Positions 8,679 through 17,748 of a stretch of 64,000 bases of DNA are shown here, one piece after another. A model generated the notes under the pieces. It did not search any database. It saw only the letters and a list, made by a program, of their open reading frames with translations, and was not told the origin of the DNA. Source of the stretch: Gemmatimonadota bacterium (lineage in GTDB: Bacteria > Gemmatimonadota > Gemmatimonadetes > Gemmatimonadales > Gemmatimonadaceae); contig JAZKBK010000004.1 in NCBI GenBank assembly GCA_040388625.1, forward strand, positions 372,001 through 436,000, read 5' to 3'. The position numbers and the translations under genes were made by a program. Numbering within the stretch: position 1 is the stretch's first letter; every line of letters starts with the position of its first letter.

Positions 8679-9252
8679 CCGTTGCCTCCTGCAGAGCCGC
8701 GCGCAGAAACTCCCGCGCCCTGCTCACGCGCATCTTCAATGCGGAGACGCCAGCGCCAGTGAGCACGGCGATCTCGTCATAGCTCAGGTCCTCGACGTAC
8801 TTGAGAACGAATGCTTCGCGATGCGCCGCATTCAAACCCATCAATGCCTGCTCGACCCGCTCCATCGACGGGGTCGTCGTATCCACACTATCGGACTCCG
8901 AATAGTCCGGCCAGTCGTTCACGTCCATCCCCGTCGAAACGAACACCGCCTCCCGTCTTGCGCGACGGGCGCCGGCAGTGCGGCAGCGATTCGCGAGAAT
9001 GCTGAAGATCCATCCTCCGAAGCGTGACGGATCGTCGCACGTCGCGAGCGAGCGGTACGCACGCACGAACGTTTCCTGTGTCACGTCATCAGCCTCGTCC
9101 GCGTCACACAACATTCGCATCGCATACCGCAGGAGTCTGTCCCGGTGTCGCGCCACCAGCTCGGCGTACGCCGCCACGTCACCACGCAGCACCCGCGCGA
9201 CTGTCGCAGCGTGCCACGCACGATCCTGGGCGGTTTCAGCAGTTATCGGCAT
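8671..9252 (-). CDS. ECF-type RNA polymerase sigma factor
   Basis: The protein has sigma region 2 (about residues 25-95, with 'D-A-D-E-A-D-D-V-T-Q-E-T-F-V-R-A-Y') and region 4 (about 130-185, with 'L-S-Y-D-E-I-A-V-L-T-G' and VSALKMRVSRAREFLR, the helix-turn-helix that reads the -35 box). No region 3 is present, as in ECF sigma factors. The frame is open to a TTG at 9267; I prefer the ATG at 9252, though no clear Shine-Dalgarno is present at either. It heads an operon with three downstream genes for a CBM48 membrane protein and two exported proteins. It probably directs expression of this surface system, perhaps including itself. Confidence 0.92.
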   Translation of the reverse strand: MPITAETAQDRAWHAATVARVLRGDVAAYAELVARHRDRLLRYAMRMLCDADEADDVTQETFVRAYRSLATCDDPSRFGGWIFSILANRCRTAGARRARREAVFVSTGMDVNDWPDYSESDSVDTTTPSMERVEQALMGLNAAHREAFVLKYVEDLSYDEIAVLTGAGVSALKMRVSRAREFLRAALQEATDG

Positions 9253-9341
9253 CGGCACGGGATTCAAAGATAAGACCCGGGCGCCGGCTCAGGCGTCACA
9301 TTGCCCACACGGGTGTTTGGATCGTCGTTCCCGCTTTCGCT

Positions 9342-11288
9342 CTATCGGCCACCGCCGCGCAGGAGATCGCGCACCAGGTCGAGGAGCGCGAGGGGTAGTT
9401 GTTCCGGATTACGCAGTATCGTGTGTCCCGCCGCACCGAACACTCGTGCGAGGTATGGATCCGGATCGTTGCCGTCGACGGTCAGGCAGAAGGGATAGAT
9501 CCCGTCGGCGCGCGCCTCGAATATCGCCTGTCGCGAATCCTCTACCGCGTACGTCGTGAAGTATCGATCCACGTCATTCGGCTTCCCATCCGAGAGGATC
9601 AACAGCAGACGATGACCAGCCGGTTGCGCCGCGAGCTGGGTTGTCGCGTGACGAATCGCGGCGCCGAGCCGAGTATTTCCGCCCGCTTCGATCCCGGCAA
9701 TGCGCCGTCGCACCGTTTCGCTGTTCGATTCGCTGAATGCCTTCAATATCGAGATGCGTACGTCGGGCGCCCCAACACCGGAAAAACTGAGAATTGAATA
9801 CGAATCACCAAGCGCGTCGAATGCCTCGCTCGCGATGAGCAGAGTCGTCTTCTCGATATCGATCACCGTGCGTCCGTCGGCGACTACATCCCTCGTGGAT
9901 GCGCTCACGTCGACAAGAATAGTGATCGCAATCGCACGTCGAGCAGCGCGAACCGACATGTACAAACGGTCACCGGGCGAATCGCCAGCGGCGGCATCCG
10001 CGAGTGCACGCACGCATGCAGCGAGATCGAGATCATCACCCTCGCGCTGCCGAAGCATGCGCTCCCGGCGCGCTCTGAGCCGCTCGAACTCCCGTCGTAC
10101 GCGCCGCACCAGTGCCGGATGTTCGCCAAGGACGCGGTCCGCCCACGCTACGTCGCCTTGCACGGCACGCCGCGCATGTACCACGGCTCCGAGCTCGCGG
10201 TACGCCGACGCGTTGCAATCCCACTCCGGGTACAGGACTCCATCGCCCGATCGTGATGCCTCGAATATCGCAGCGTCCGTAACGTTCAACGTGCCGGTGC
10301 GTCTCGCGCTGCCACTGTCGCCATCGGGGTCGGAATCGCCGCTCGTCGACGCATCATCCAGAGCCAGCGCGTGATCGGGGTCGTCCTGATCCGCGCTATT
10401 ATCCGGCAAATTGGCTGCACTGTCGCCAGTTGGTGTGAGCTCCTGAAGCGTATCGTCGGCACCTGCCGCGGGAGCAGCGCTTTCTCCGGAACCGTAGCCT
10501 GGACTTGGTGGCACGAGCGCCCCGTATTGCGGGCCTTGGGTCGTCCCCGGGTCGGCGCCGTCGAGCGTCTGTCCCCAAACCGCTATCGGTTGGAGCGGGC
10601 GATACTGACCGGTCAACGATTCGACGGCCAGCGTACGTGCGCGCGCCCACGCAAGTGAATCTTCGGGAGACGCGCCGGCGCGAATTTCTTGGGGAATTAC
10701 TGCCGGATCGGATCTGAGTACAGTCTCCACGAGCTGCTCGACTGCCCGCTCGCGCGCAGTCAACCGGGAAAGTCCCGGGCGCGCAACAAAGGCGCGCGCG
10801 CGTTCTTCGGCGATCAGCGATGCGACACCGGGTGCGCTGATCGCGATGGATGCATCGATCTCCGCAGCTTCGCGCAGATTGTAGAGGTCACGCGTGATGG
10901 CGTTCTTGCCGGTCGGCGCGAGCGCGGCGCTTCGGCGCATGATGCGCACTGCCTGTTCGATCGCCAGCAACCGGTAACGCGCGACAGCGGCAGCCGCGCC
11001 ATCGGACGCGTCCATCGTTGCGGGCAGCTTGATCGACACTCCATCATGTCGCGCAATTGGACGCCGCCGTCCCACGTGAAACGTGTTGCGCGGCGTCTCA
11101 TCTACGACTGGCGCAATCTCGAACCGCACGCCATAAGTTGCGGCGAGCAACAGCTCCAGACGGCGCCGCACCGTGTCGAGCGCAACCTCGGGAGTCGTGC
11201 GCATCGCTCGCACCCAATTTGCGGCGCGCACAACGGGTCGCCCCAGCTTGCGGGACGACTTGATCATCAATGCGCGCATGCGATTCAC
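9342..11288 (-). CDS. VWA-domain protein of the NorD/CbbO type
   Basis: About 648 residues. The C-terminal third is a von Willebrand A domain with a MIDAS metal site: DVSAST (DxSxS) and LLLILSDGKPND. A long Arg-rich helical region precedes it, with an acidic low-complexity stretch in the middle. NorD and CbbO proteins pair with an AAA+ ATPase (NorQ/CbbQ) to activate or remodel a metalloenzyme such as nitric-oxide reductase or Rubisco. The paired ATPase is the upstream gene, 8 bases away. I chose the GTG at 11288 because it has an AGGTG element 5 bases upstream; a longer frame would enter the ATPase gene. No norCB or Rubisco gene is in the window, so the target is unknown. Confidence 0.82.
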   Translation of the reverse strand: MNRMRALMIKSSRKLGRPVVRAANWVRAMRTTPEVALDTVRRRLELLLAATYGVRFEIAPVVDETPRNTFHVGRRRPIARHDGVSIKLPATMDASDGAAAAVARYRLLAIEQAVRIMRRSAALAPTGKNAITRDLYNLREAAEIDASIAISAPGVASLIAEERARAFVARPGLSRLTARERAVEQLVETVLRSDPAVIPQEIRAGASPEDSLAWARARTLAVESLTGQYRPLQPIAVWGQTLDGADPGTTQGPQYGALVPPSPGYGSGESAAPAAGADDTLQELTPTGDSAANLPDNSADQDDPDHALALDDASTSGDSDPDGDSGSARRTGTLNVTDAAIFEASRSGDGVLYPEWDCNASAYRELGAVVHARRAVQGDVAWADRVLGEHPALVRRVRREFERLRARRERMLRQREGDDLDLAACVRALADAAAGDSPGDRLYMSVRAARRAIAITILVDVSASTRDVVADGRTVIDIEKTTLLIASEAFDALGDSYSILSFSGVGAPDVRISILKAFSESNSETVRRRIAGIEAGGNTRLGAAIRHATTQLAAQPAGHRLLLILSDGKPNDVDRYFTTYAVEDSRQAIFEARADGIYPFCLTVDGNDPDPYLARVFGAAGHTILRNPEQLPLALLDLVRDLLRGGGR

Positions 11289-11296
11289 AGTCGCAC

Positions 11297-12118
<822 letters not shown>

Positions 12119-12155
12119 GGTGCCATCAAGGTATTGGGGCGCCGTGGGTTACGGA

Positions 12156-12168
12156 ACACGCGGCGTGT
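12156..12168. promoter_or_regulatory. Short perfect palindrome between divergent genes
   Basis: ACACGC-G-GCGTGT has 6-bp arms and lies in the 87-bp gap between the CbbQ-type ATPase (minus) and clcA (plus). Its position suits an operator for one or both promoters. No convincing -35/-10 pair was found, so this is only a candidate. Confidence 0.3.
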
Positions 12169-12205
12169 AAACAGAATATTTGCTGCGCGTGTTACATTGC
12201 GGATC

Positions 12206-14068
12206 ATGTCCGATCGACCGCCCCGCCCTGCAGTGATTCTCGCGGAACGAGCCATTCTCACAGTCGAGCGGACTTGGGTCGCGATCACCGCGTGGTTCAA
12301 TGGAAAGGCGCTGAGCGAGAATGCAGTCCTGCTCATCTTCGCCGTCGTTACTGGCCTTCTGAGCGCACTCGGCGTCGTCGCCTTCTACAAGAGCATCGAT
12401 CTCGCGTATTGGGTCTTCTATCGTCTTCCAACGGCTGAATTCCCCCGCTTTGCGCTGCTCACGTATCGCCCGGTAATCACCGCGGCCGGCCTCGCCGTAG
12501 CGTGGTGGGTCATGCGGCACATCGGCCGCGGTCACGAAGGAATGAACGTCCCCGACGTGCAGCTCGCCGTCGTACGGCGTGGCGGAGACATCGAGGCCAG
12601 ACCGGCGCTTGCACGAACCGCCGCGAGCGCGATCACGATCGGCGCCGGCGGCTCGGCGGGTAACGAGGGCCCGGTCGTCGTGCTCGGCGCGATGATCGGA
12701 TCGTGGCTCGGACGAACCTTCCGCTTCGCTCCGTCGAGAGTCGTGGTGCTGGTGGGCTGCGCAACAGGCGCCGCTATCAGTGCCGCGTTCAACGCGCCAC
12801 TCGCCGGCGCCTTCTTCGCGCTCGAAGAAGTCGTCGGTACTCTCGCCGCCGGCTCCTTTGCACCGGTCGTGGTCGCAAGCGTCGTGGCGGCCGTAGTGTC
12901 GCGCTCAGTATTCGGAAATCATCCGGCCTTCGCAATTCCGGCTCAATACGGATACGCGCATCCGAGCGAGCTGTTGCTGCTCTATCCACTGCTCGGAATC
13001 GTTTGTGGACTGATGGCCGCTCTCTACGTACGCACGTACTTTGGCGCCGGGGATCTGCAGAAGAAGATTCCGCTTCCGCCGTCGTTTATCCCGTGGGTTG
13101 GCGGTGCGACGGTCGGCATTCTCGTCTTTCTGTCAGGAGGCCGACTGGTAGGGTACGGCCACCTCGCCATGCACAGCGATGTATTCGGTCACATGGCGTG
13201 GTACGGGTTGCTCGCACTCGCGGTCGGCAAGATCGTCGCAACAGCGATTACGCTCAACATGGGCGGGTCGGGCGGCGTGTTCACGCCGTCGTTGTATATC
13301 GGCGCTGCGACGGGTGGCGCATTTGGCGTCGCGTTGTCCGGAGCGCTTCCGGCGCTTGGATTGCACCCCGAGGCATACGCCCTCGTAGGCATGGGCGCAC
13401 TCATCGCCGGTGCGACCGACGCTCCGATCACCGGAATACTGCTCGTGTTCGAGATGACGAACGACTACGCGATAGTGATTCCATTGATGTTGACCGTCGT
13501 CATCACGCACACCATCGCGCGCAGGCTCAGTGCCGATTCGCTCTACAGTGGCTGGTTGCGCCGCCGGGGCGAGTCGATCGAGCAGGGCGCAGATCGCGAC
13601 GTACTCGCCGGATTGCACGTGTCCGACGCGTATGAATCAGCACCGCAGGTAATCTTCGAGGGAGCCGCCGTCGATGAGCTGCTCGCACATCTCGGCAACA
13701 CGCGTCAGCTATACTTTCCCGTCGTCGACGCGTCGTACGGGCTCGTCGGCGTAATAACAGTTGCGGATCTGGGTCAGCTCGCGCGCGACGACGAGTACCT
13801 CGGACCGCTGCTGGTCGCGAGCGACATCGCACAGCAATCCGAGATCGTTTCACCGGGCGACTCACTGCTCGAGGCGATCCGCAAGATGGGAGTCCGCGGT
13901 GCGGAATCAATTCCGGTCGTCGACCGGCACACGAATCGACTGCTCGGAATCATCAACCGAAGTCATGTACTCAATCTCTACGAGCGCACCGTGTCATCGA
14001 TGCGCCGGCATCCGCATCAGCCGGCCAGCAGCGCCAACGCCTCGTCGGGCGGTATGTCGCCGAAGTAG
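12206..14068 (+). CDS. clcA: ClC-family chloride channel/antiporter with CBS pair
   Basis: About 620 residues, with roughly 10-12 membrane helices (about 35-440) and two CBS domains at the C-terminus (about 470-610). Conserved pieces include GSAGNEGPVVVLG, where Glu154 is the gating glutamate; FNAPLAGAFFALEE, where the inner glutamate of H+/Cl- exchangers is kept (about 207); GSGGVFTPSLYIG; and TGILLVFEMTNDY. The usual GSGIP selectivity motif is replaced by GMNVPDV at 112-118. Retention of both glutamates argues for H+-coupled exchange rather than passive flow. CBS domains usually sense nucleotides. I chose the ATG at 12206. The last 52 bases overlap the end of convergent lplA. Confidence 0.92.
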   Translation: MSDRPPRPAVILAERAILTVERTWVAITAWFNGKALSENAVLLIFAVVTGLLSALGVVAFYKSIDLAYWVFYRLPTAEFPRFALLTYRPVITAAGLAVAWWVMRHIGRGHEGMNVPDVQLAVVRRGGDIEARPALARTAASAITIGAGGSAGNEGPVVVLGAMIGSWLGRTFRFAPSRVVVLVGCATGAAISAAFNAPLAGAFFALEEVVGTLAAGSFAPVVVASVVAAVVSRSVFGNHPAFAIPAQYGYAHPSELLLLYPLLGIVCGLMAALYVRTYFGAGDLQKKIPLPPSFIPWVGGATVGILVFLSGGRLVGYGHLAMHSDVFGHMAWYGLLALAVGKIVATAITLNMGGSGGVFTPSLYIGAATGGAFGVALSGALPALGLHPEAYALVGMGALIAGATDAPITGILLVFEMTNDYAIVIPLMLTVVITHTIARRLSADSLYSGWLRRRGESIEQGADRDVLAGLHVSDAYESAPQVIFEGAAVDELLAHLGNTRQLYFPVVDASYGLVGVITVADLGQLARDDEYLGPLLVASDIAQQSEIVSPGDSLLEAIRKMGVRGAESIPVVDRHTNRLLGIINRSHVLNLYERTVSSMRRHPHQPASSANASSGGMSPK

Positions 14069-15015
14069 CTGTCCAGATCCACGCCCGATAGCGCTCCGGA
14101 GATCGATGCGTAGTCGTACGGAACTCCGAGCAGCAGTGCCTCCAGTTCCGTGACGTCCTCTCTGCCCATGAAATCGCCGAAGATGCGTACCGCGGCGACT
14201 CGCCCTGCCTCCACGTTCACGCGCACGTCGATCTCTCCCGCCGTAAACCGGTGCGTGCGCTGGACATTGCAGGGCGGATTCTCACCGTAATTCCAGTCCC
14301 AGGATCCGTACTTCCGCTTCACCAGCGCGTCCACCTCAGCCCAGTCAGCAGCGTCGAGCTCGAGCGTCGGGACCTTGCTTCTGTCGCGCGTGCCGAAGAT
14401 TCGCTCGATGATTCGCTCCCGCAACTCGATGACCGTAATCGGGTGGTCGAGAAATTCACTTATGTTCGCGACACGGCTGCGAATCGACTTCACTCCCTTG
14501 GATTCGACCTTGCCGGGCTTTGGAACGAGCGCCGCGGTAACGTCGTCGAGATTCGAATCGAACAGCAGAGTGCCGTGACTGAACATCCGGTCCGGGCGGG
14601 CAAACTGCGCGTTACCGGAAATCTTTCGACCACCAGCGAGAATGTCGTTTCGCCCGCCCAGCTCCGCCGGAACGCCAAGTTCGTGCAGCACGTCGATGAC
14701 CGGACGCGTGAACAGCTCGTATCGATTGAAGCGGCCGTGCACCGACGGCGTCATGAAACTGAAGTTCAAATTACCGAGATCGTGATACACCGCCCCGCCG
14801 CCCGAAATGCGGCGCACGACGGTAATCCCGCGCGCCGCAACGACCGATGGACTTACCTCCTCGATCGTGTTCTGGTTCCGTCCGATGATGATGGACGGTG
14901 CGTTGATGTAGAACAGCAGGTAATCGTCGCTGCCCATCCGGTTGCGGAGCACGTGCTCTTCCAGTGCCAGATTGACACGGGCGTCGTTGATATCACGGTT
15001 ATCGATGAACAGCAT
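14017..15015 (-). CDS. lplA: Lipoate-protein ligase A
   Basis: This 332-residue enzyme carries the LplA core motif RRISGGGAVYHDLGNLN (near residue 95) and IIIGRNQNTIEE upstream of it, plus a C-terminal accessory domain. It activates free lipoate with ATP and attaches it to E2 or H-protein lysines. The start is the ATG at 15013-15015. It lies inside the last codons of the arsM fusion, so lplA is probably translated by coupling from the ars transcript. Trivalent arsenic attacks the dithiol of lipoyl groups, which may explain the company; that is inference. The 3' end overlaps clcA by 52 bases. Confidence 0.92.
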   Translation of the reverse strand: MLFIDNRDINDARVNLALEEHVLRNRMGSDDYLLFYINAPSIIIGRNQNTIEEVSPSVVAARGITVVRRISGGGAVYHDLGNLNFSFMTPSVHGRFNRYELFTRPVIDVLHELGVPAELGGRNDILAGGRKISGNAQFARPDRMFSHGTLLFDSNLDDVTAALVPKPGKVESKGVKSIRSRVANISEFLDHPITVIELRERIIERIFGTRDRSKVPTLELDAADWAEVDALVKRKYGSWDWNYGENPPCNVQRTHRFTAGEIDVRVNVEAGRVAAVRIFGDFMGREDVTELEALLLGVPYDYASISGALSGVDLDSYFGDIPPDEALALLAG

Positions 15016-16393
15016 CAAGTTGGTCGAAGAGGTCGAGCTTCATCAGCGTAGTTGATTTGGCGCACGCACCCTGAAATTCCGAAGTGGCAGTGAGCGCTTC
15101 CGGAATGTCCGCGCGTGACGTTTCCACGAAGCCCCAGCGTGCAAAATATTTCTCGGCGGACGGCGTAAGAAGATATACACTGCGTATGTTCATGCTGCGC
15201 GCGTCATCGATCGCCAGTGCGACGAGTCGCCGTGCGACGCCGTTGTTCCGATGCGCCGGATGAACCCCGACCGAGCGCAGCAGAACAGCGTTCGAATCAG
15301 CGAGCTCGAGCCCCGTCACACCGATGACGTCGCCATTGTGCGTTGCGACGATGAAGTTGCGCAGGTCCTCGGGAACACCGGCGACCGGAAGTCCGAGATC
15401 ATCGAGCAGGCTCGCCACCGCGGCTCTGTCCCCTGCTTCGGCCGAGCGATATACGACTGTCCTGGTCGATTTCGATGTCATTGCAATTGGCGCCTCTTCA
15501 TCTGTCCCGCAGCAGTCTGGGCCGCAGCACGATGTGGCCTTTGCGTCGAGCAGCGGCTTTGTCGCGCGTACGAATCCACTGAAGAATTTACCATCTATCT
15601 CACGCGCGAACGACTGCGCATCCAGTCCGCTTCCCGCCAGAAAGGCCATCGCGTCTTCGGAGCTGTAGAATCGCGTTGGCTCGATGCTCGGATTCTCGAA
15701 ACCGGAGTCGCGCAGCAGCGTCAGAAATTCCTGCTCGCCGAGTGCGCCGGCGACGCAACCGATCCAAAGCTCCATGTTCCGCCTCACCGCGGCCGGAACA
15801 TCGCCGCGGACCACGACGTCGGAGACGGCAAGCCGTCCGCCTGGCTTGAGCACGCGATACGCCTCGGCGAGCACCCGCCGTTTGTCCGCCGAGAGATTGA
15901 TCACACAGTTGGAGATGATGACGTCGACAGTGTTGTCGGGGAGCGGGATCTGCTCGATCTCGCCTCGCAGGAACTCGACGTTCTCCGCACCGGACTTGCG
16001 CTTGTTCTCATTTGCCAGCGCCAGCATCTCGTCGGTCATGTCGAGCCCGTACGCCTTGCCGGTCGATCCCACGCGTTTGGCCGAGAGCAGAACGTCGATG
16101 CCACCGCCGGAACCGAGGTCCAGGACCGTCTCCCCGGGGTTCAGCTGTGCCAGCGCCGTCGGATTGCCGCATCCAAGCGATGCGAGGAGCGCTTCCGGCG
16201 GTATTCCCGCAGTCTGTCCTTCATCGTAGAGATCGGCCGTTATCGGATCCCATGCATCGGTCGTCGCGCCGCAGCACGCGCTCGAGCCGCAGCATGAGCC
16301 GGACGTGCTTCCAGCCGCGACTCGCGACGCGGCGGCGCCGTACTTCTCCTGGACGCTCGCCTTGAGCAGCTCGCGATCAGTCACCGTGTCCAT
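14999..16393 (-). CDS. arsM: Arsenite methyltransferase fused to an ArsN2-type acetyltransferase
   Basis: The 464-residue product has two enzymes in one chain. Residues 1-280 are ArsM: SAM loop VLDLGSGGGIDV (90-101) and three arsenic-binding cysteines, C75 in SLGCGNP, C163 in SNCVINL and C213 in WIGCVAG. These correspond to the conserved trio of known ArsM enzymes; they carry As(III) while methyl groups are added. A cysteine-rich linker (289-295, CCGPDCC) follows. Residues 312-460 are a GNAT domain with VGVHPAHRNNGVARRLV (acetyl-CoA loop) and the ArsN2-like ending YFARWGFVETSR...C. The ATG has GAGG nearby. The gene follows arsR with an operator in between and overlaps lplA. Confidence 0.92.
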   Translation of the reverse strand: MDTVTDRELLKASVQEKYGAAASRVAAGSTSGSCCGSSACCGATTDAWDPITADLYDEGQTAGIPPEALLASLGCGNPTALAQLNPGETVLDLGSGGGIDVLLSAKRVGSTGKAYGLDMTDEMLALANENKRKSGAENVEFLRGEIEQIPLPDNTVDVIISNCVINLSADKRRVLAEAYRVLKPGGRLAVSDVVVRGDVPAAVRRNMELWIGCVAGALGEQEFLTLLRDSGFENPSIEPTRFYSSEDAMAFLAGSGLDAQSFAREIDGKFFSGFVRATKPLLDAKATSCCGPDCCGTDEEAPIAMTSKSTRTVVYRSAEAGDRAAVASLLDDLGLPVAGVPEDLRNFIVATHNGDVIGVTGLELADSNAVLLRSVGVHPAHRNNGVARRLVALAIDDARSMNIRSVYLLTPSAEKYFARWGFVETSRADIPEALTATSEFQGACAKSTTLMKLDLFDQLDAVHR

Positions 16394-16407
16394 GTGTTTA
16401 TCCTCAT

Positions 16408-16423
16408 ATCAATAAATGTTGAT
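16408..16423. promoter_or_regulatory. ArsR-type operator before arsM
   Basis: ATCAA-TAAATG-TTGAT lies in the 47-bp gap between arsR and arsM. It has the same 5-6-5 layout as the site before arsR (16800-16815). On the minus strand a TTGACC box lies just upstream, so the operator falls inside a possible promoter for arsM. It suggests that arsM-lplA has its own arsenic-released promoter besides read-through from arsR. Confidence 0.75.
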
Positions 16424-16440
16424 GGATTGGTCAAAAAAAC

Positions 16441-16788
16441 TCAATCACAGCACTCACCCTGCCGGCCGTTGGCCGCGACTCGAACGGAGAGCCGCCGTCC
16501 GCGGGGGCGAAGCTCGCGGACCATCTCCTCGGCCTCCTCGAATGCTTCGCGGTTCAGCTCGTAGTACGACCAGCGTCCTTCACGCCGATCATTCACGATG
16601 CCGGCATCCTTGAGCACCTTGAGGTGGAACGACAGCCGCGACTGCGCCGCATCGAGGGTATCCTGCAGCTCGCAGACGCATCGCTCGCCGCCCACCAGCA
16701 GCTCGACTATGCCGATGCGGGTCTCGTCCGAAAGCGCATGGAATATCTGCGCTGCGCGTGCACTGAAGTGTGGGGCCTGAGCGGGCAT
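16441..16788 (-). CDS. arsR: ArsR-family metalloregulatory repressor
   Basis: This 115-residue winged-helix repressor has the metal-binding ERCVCEL (C37 and C39) in the DNA-recognition region and the helix-turn-helix SRLSFHLKVLKDAGIV. A further CC pair occurs at the C-terminus (113-114), which could give the third thiolate ligand. Proteins of this family bind the operator until As(III) or Sb(III) releases them. Two matching operators lie immediately before arsR and before arsM, so it probably regulates itself and the methyltransferase-lplA unit. The start ATG at 16788 is preceded by a promoter that overlaps the operator. Confidence 0.93.
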   Translation of the reverse strand: MPAQAPHFSARAAQIFHALSDETRIGIVELLVGGERCVCELQDTLDAAQSRLSFHLKVLKDAGIVNDRREGRWSYYELNREAFEEAEEMVRELRPRGRRLSVRVAANGRQGECCD

Positions 16789-16799
16789 GTCATTAACGT

Positions 16800-16822
16800 A
16801 TCAATATTTATTGATATGTCAA
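16800..16822 (-). promoter_or_regulatory. arsR promoter with overlapping ArsR operator
   Basis: On the minus strand a perfect TTGACA -35 box (16817-16822) is followed at once by the operator ATCAATAAATATTGAT (16800-16815), which fills the spacer; GTTAAT further down is a weak -10. A repressor bound there would block polymerase directly, the usual layout for arsenic-regulated promoters. The dyad is a 5-6-5 ATCAA/TTGAT repeat. Confidence 0.8.
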
Positions 16823-16855
16823 GAACCGGCGTTTTCGGACAGCCGCGGATCGAGG

Positions 16856-17584
16856 TCAGCCGCGCGGCGGCGGGATTGGTGGGGCCAGATAGTCCGTGAA
16901 CCACCGGCGCGCGAGATCCGCGACGACATCGAGGGCGCCGCGCTCCTCGAACAGGTGAGTCGCGCCAGGGACGATCTCGAGCCGTACCACGCCACGCATG
17001 TGTCTCATCGCCACGCGGTTGAGACCGATTACCTGTTCGTCGTTCCCGCCGACGATCAGCAGTGTCGGAGCGCGGACGGCGGTGAGTGCATCACCGGCCA
17101 GGTCGGGACGTCCACCACGTGACACGACCGCGTCCACCCTGTCAGGACGCCGTGCGGCGGCAATCAACGCAGCGCCGGCGCCGGTGCTCGCACCGAAGAG
17201 TCCAACGGGCAGATCTTTCGTCAGCTCCTGATGCGACAGCCAGTCGATCGAGTCCACCAGCCGGCGCGCCAGCAGCTGAAGATCGAAGCGGAGCTCGCGG
17301 GTGCGCAGATCCACGGCTTCCTCGGCTGGCGTCAGCAGGTCGAGCAACAACGTTGCGAGGCCGGCTTCGCGCAGGGCATCAGCAACGAATCTGTTGCGAG
17401 GGCTGAACCGGCTGGATCCGCTGCCGTGCGCGAAAAGGACAACACCGCTCGGCAGAGTTCCCGCTGGCGTCGGAATCCCCAGCGTTCCGCCGAGCGTGAC
17501 GCCGCTTGCGGCTACATGAACCGCAAGGTCGTCAGGCGACTCATCCGTGCGCACGCCCATACCCGGATCCGTATGCAGGTCCAT
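16856..17584 (-). CDS. Alpha/beta hydrolase of the dienelactone-hydrolase type
   Basis: This 242-residue enzyme has an alpha/beta-hydrolase fold. The nucleophile elbow is GASTGAGAAL (Ser in the middle), the acid is in VGGNDEQV and the histidine in GATHLFEE. An early HGSGSSRFSPRN forms the oxyanion loop. Related proteins hydrolyse small esters or lactones and are sometimes fused to phosphoribosyltransferases; here it stands alone and ends in a proline tail. It is upstream of arsR on the same strand, separated by the arsR promoter, so it is probably an independent gene. The substrate is unknown. Confidence 0.85.
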   Translation of the reverse strand: MDLHTDPGMGVRTDESPDDLAVHVAASGVTLGGTLGIPTPAGTLPSGVVLFAHGSGSSRFSPRNRFVADALREAGLATLLLDLLTPAEEAVDLRTRELRFDLQLLARRLVDSIDWLSHQELTKDLPVGLFGASTGAGAALIAAARRPDRVDAVVSRGGRPDLAGDALTAVRAPTLLIVGGNDEQVIGLNRVAMRHMRGVVRLEIVPGATHLFEERGALDVVADLARRWFTDYLAPPIPPPRG

Positions 17585-17748
17585 ATGCCCGCGTATCGCG
17601 GTTCGCCTGTTTGCTGGCCGCAGTCCTGTCTGGCATCCGTCCTCCGCTGAAAATCGAGAATCGGCGAGGGTATCGATATTGGCCGGATCAGCACCAGTGT
17701 CTGAATCAGGGCATGGCGCGGGCCAAACGGATCAGCACGGCGAGATAG

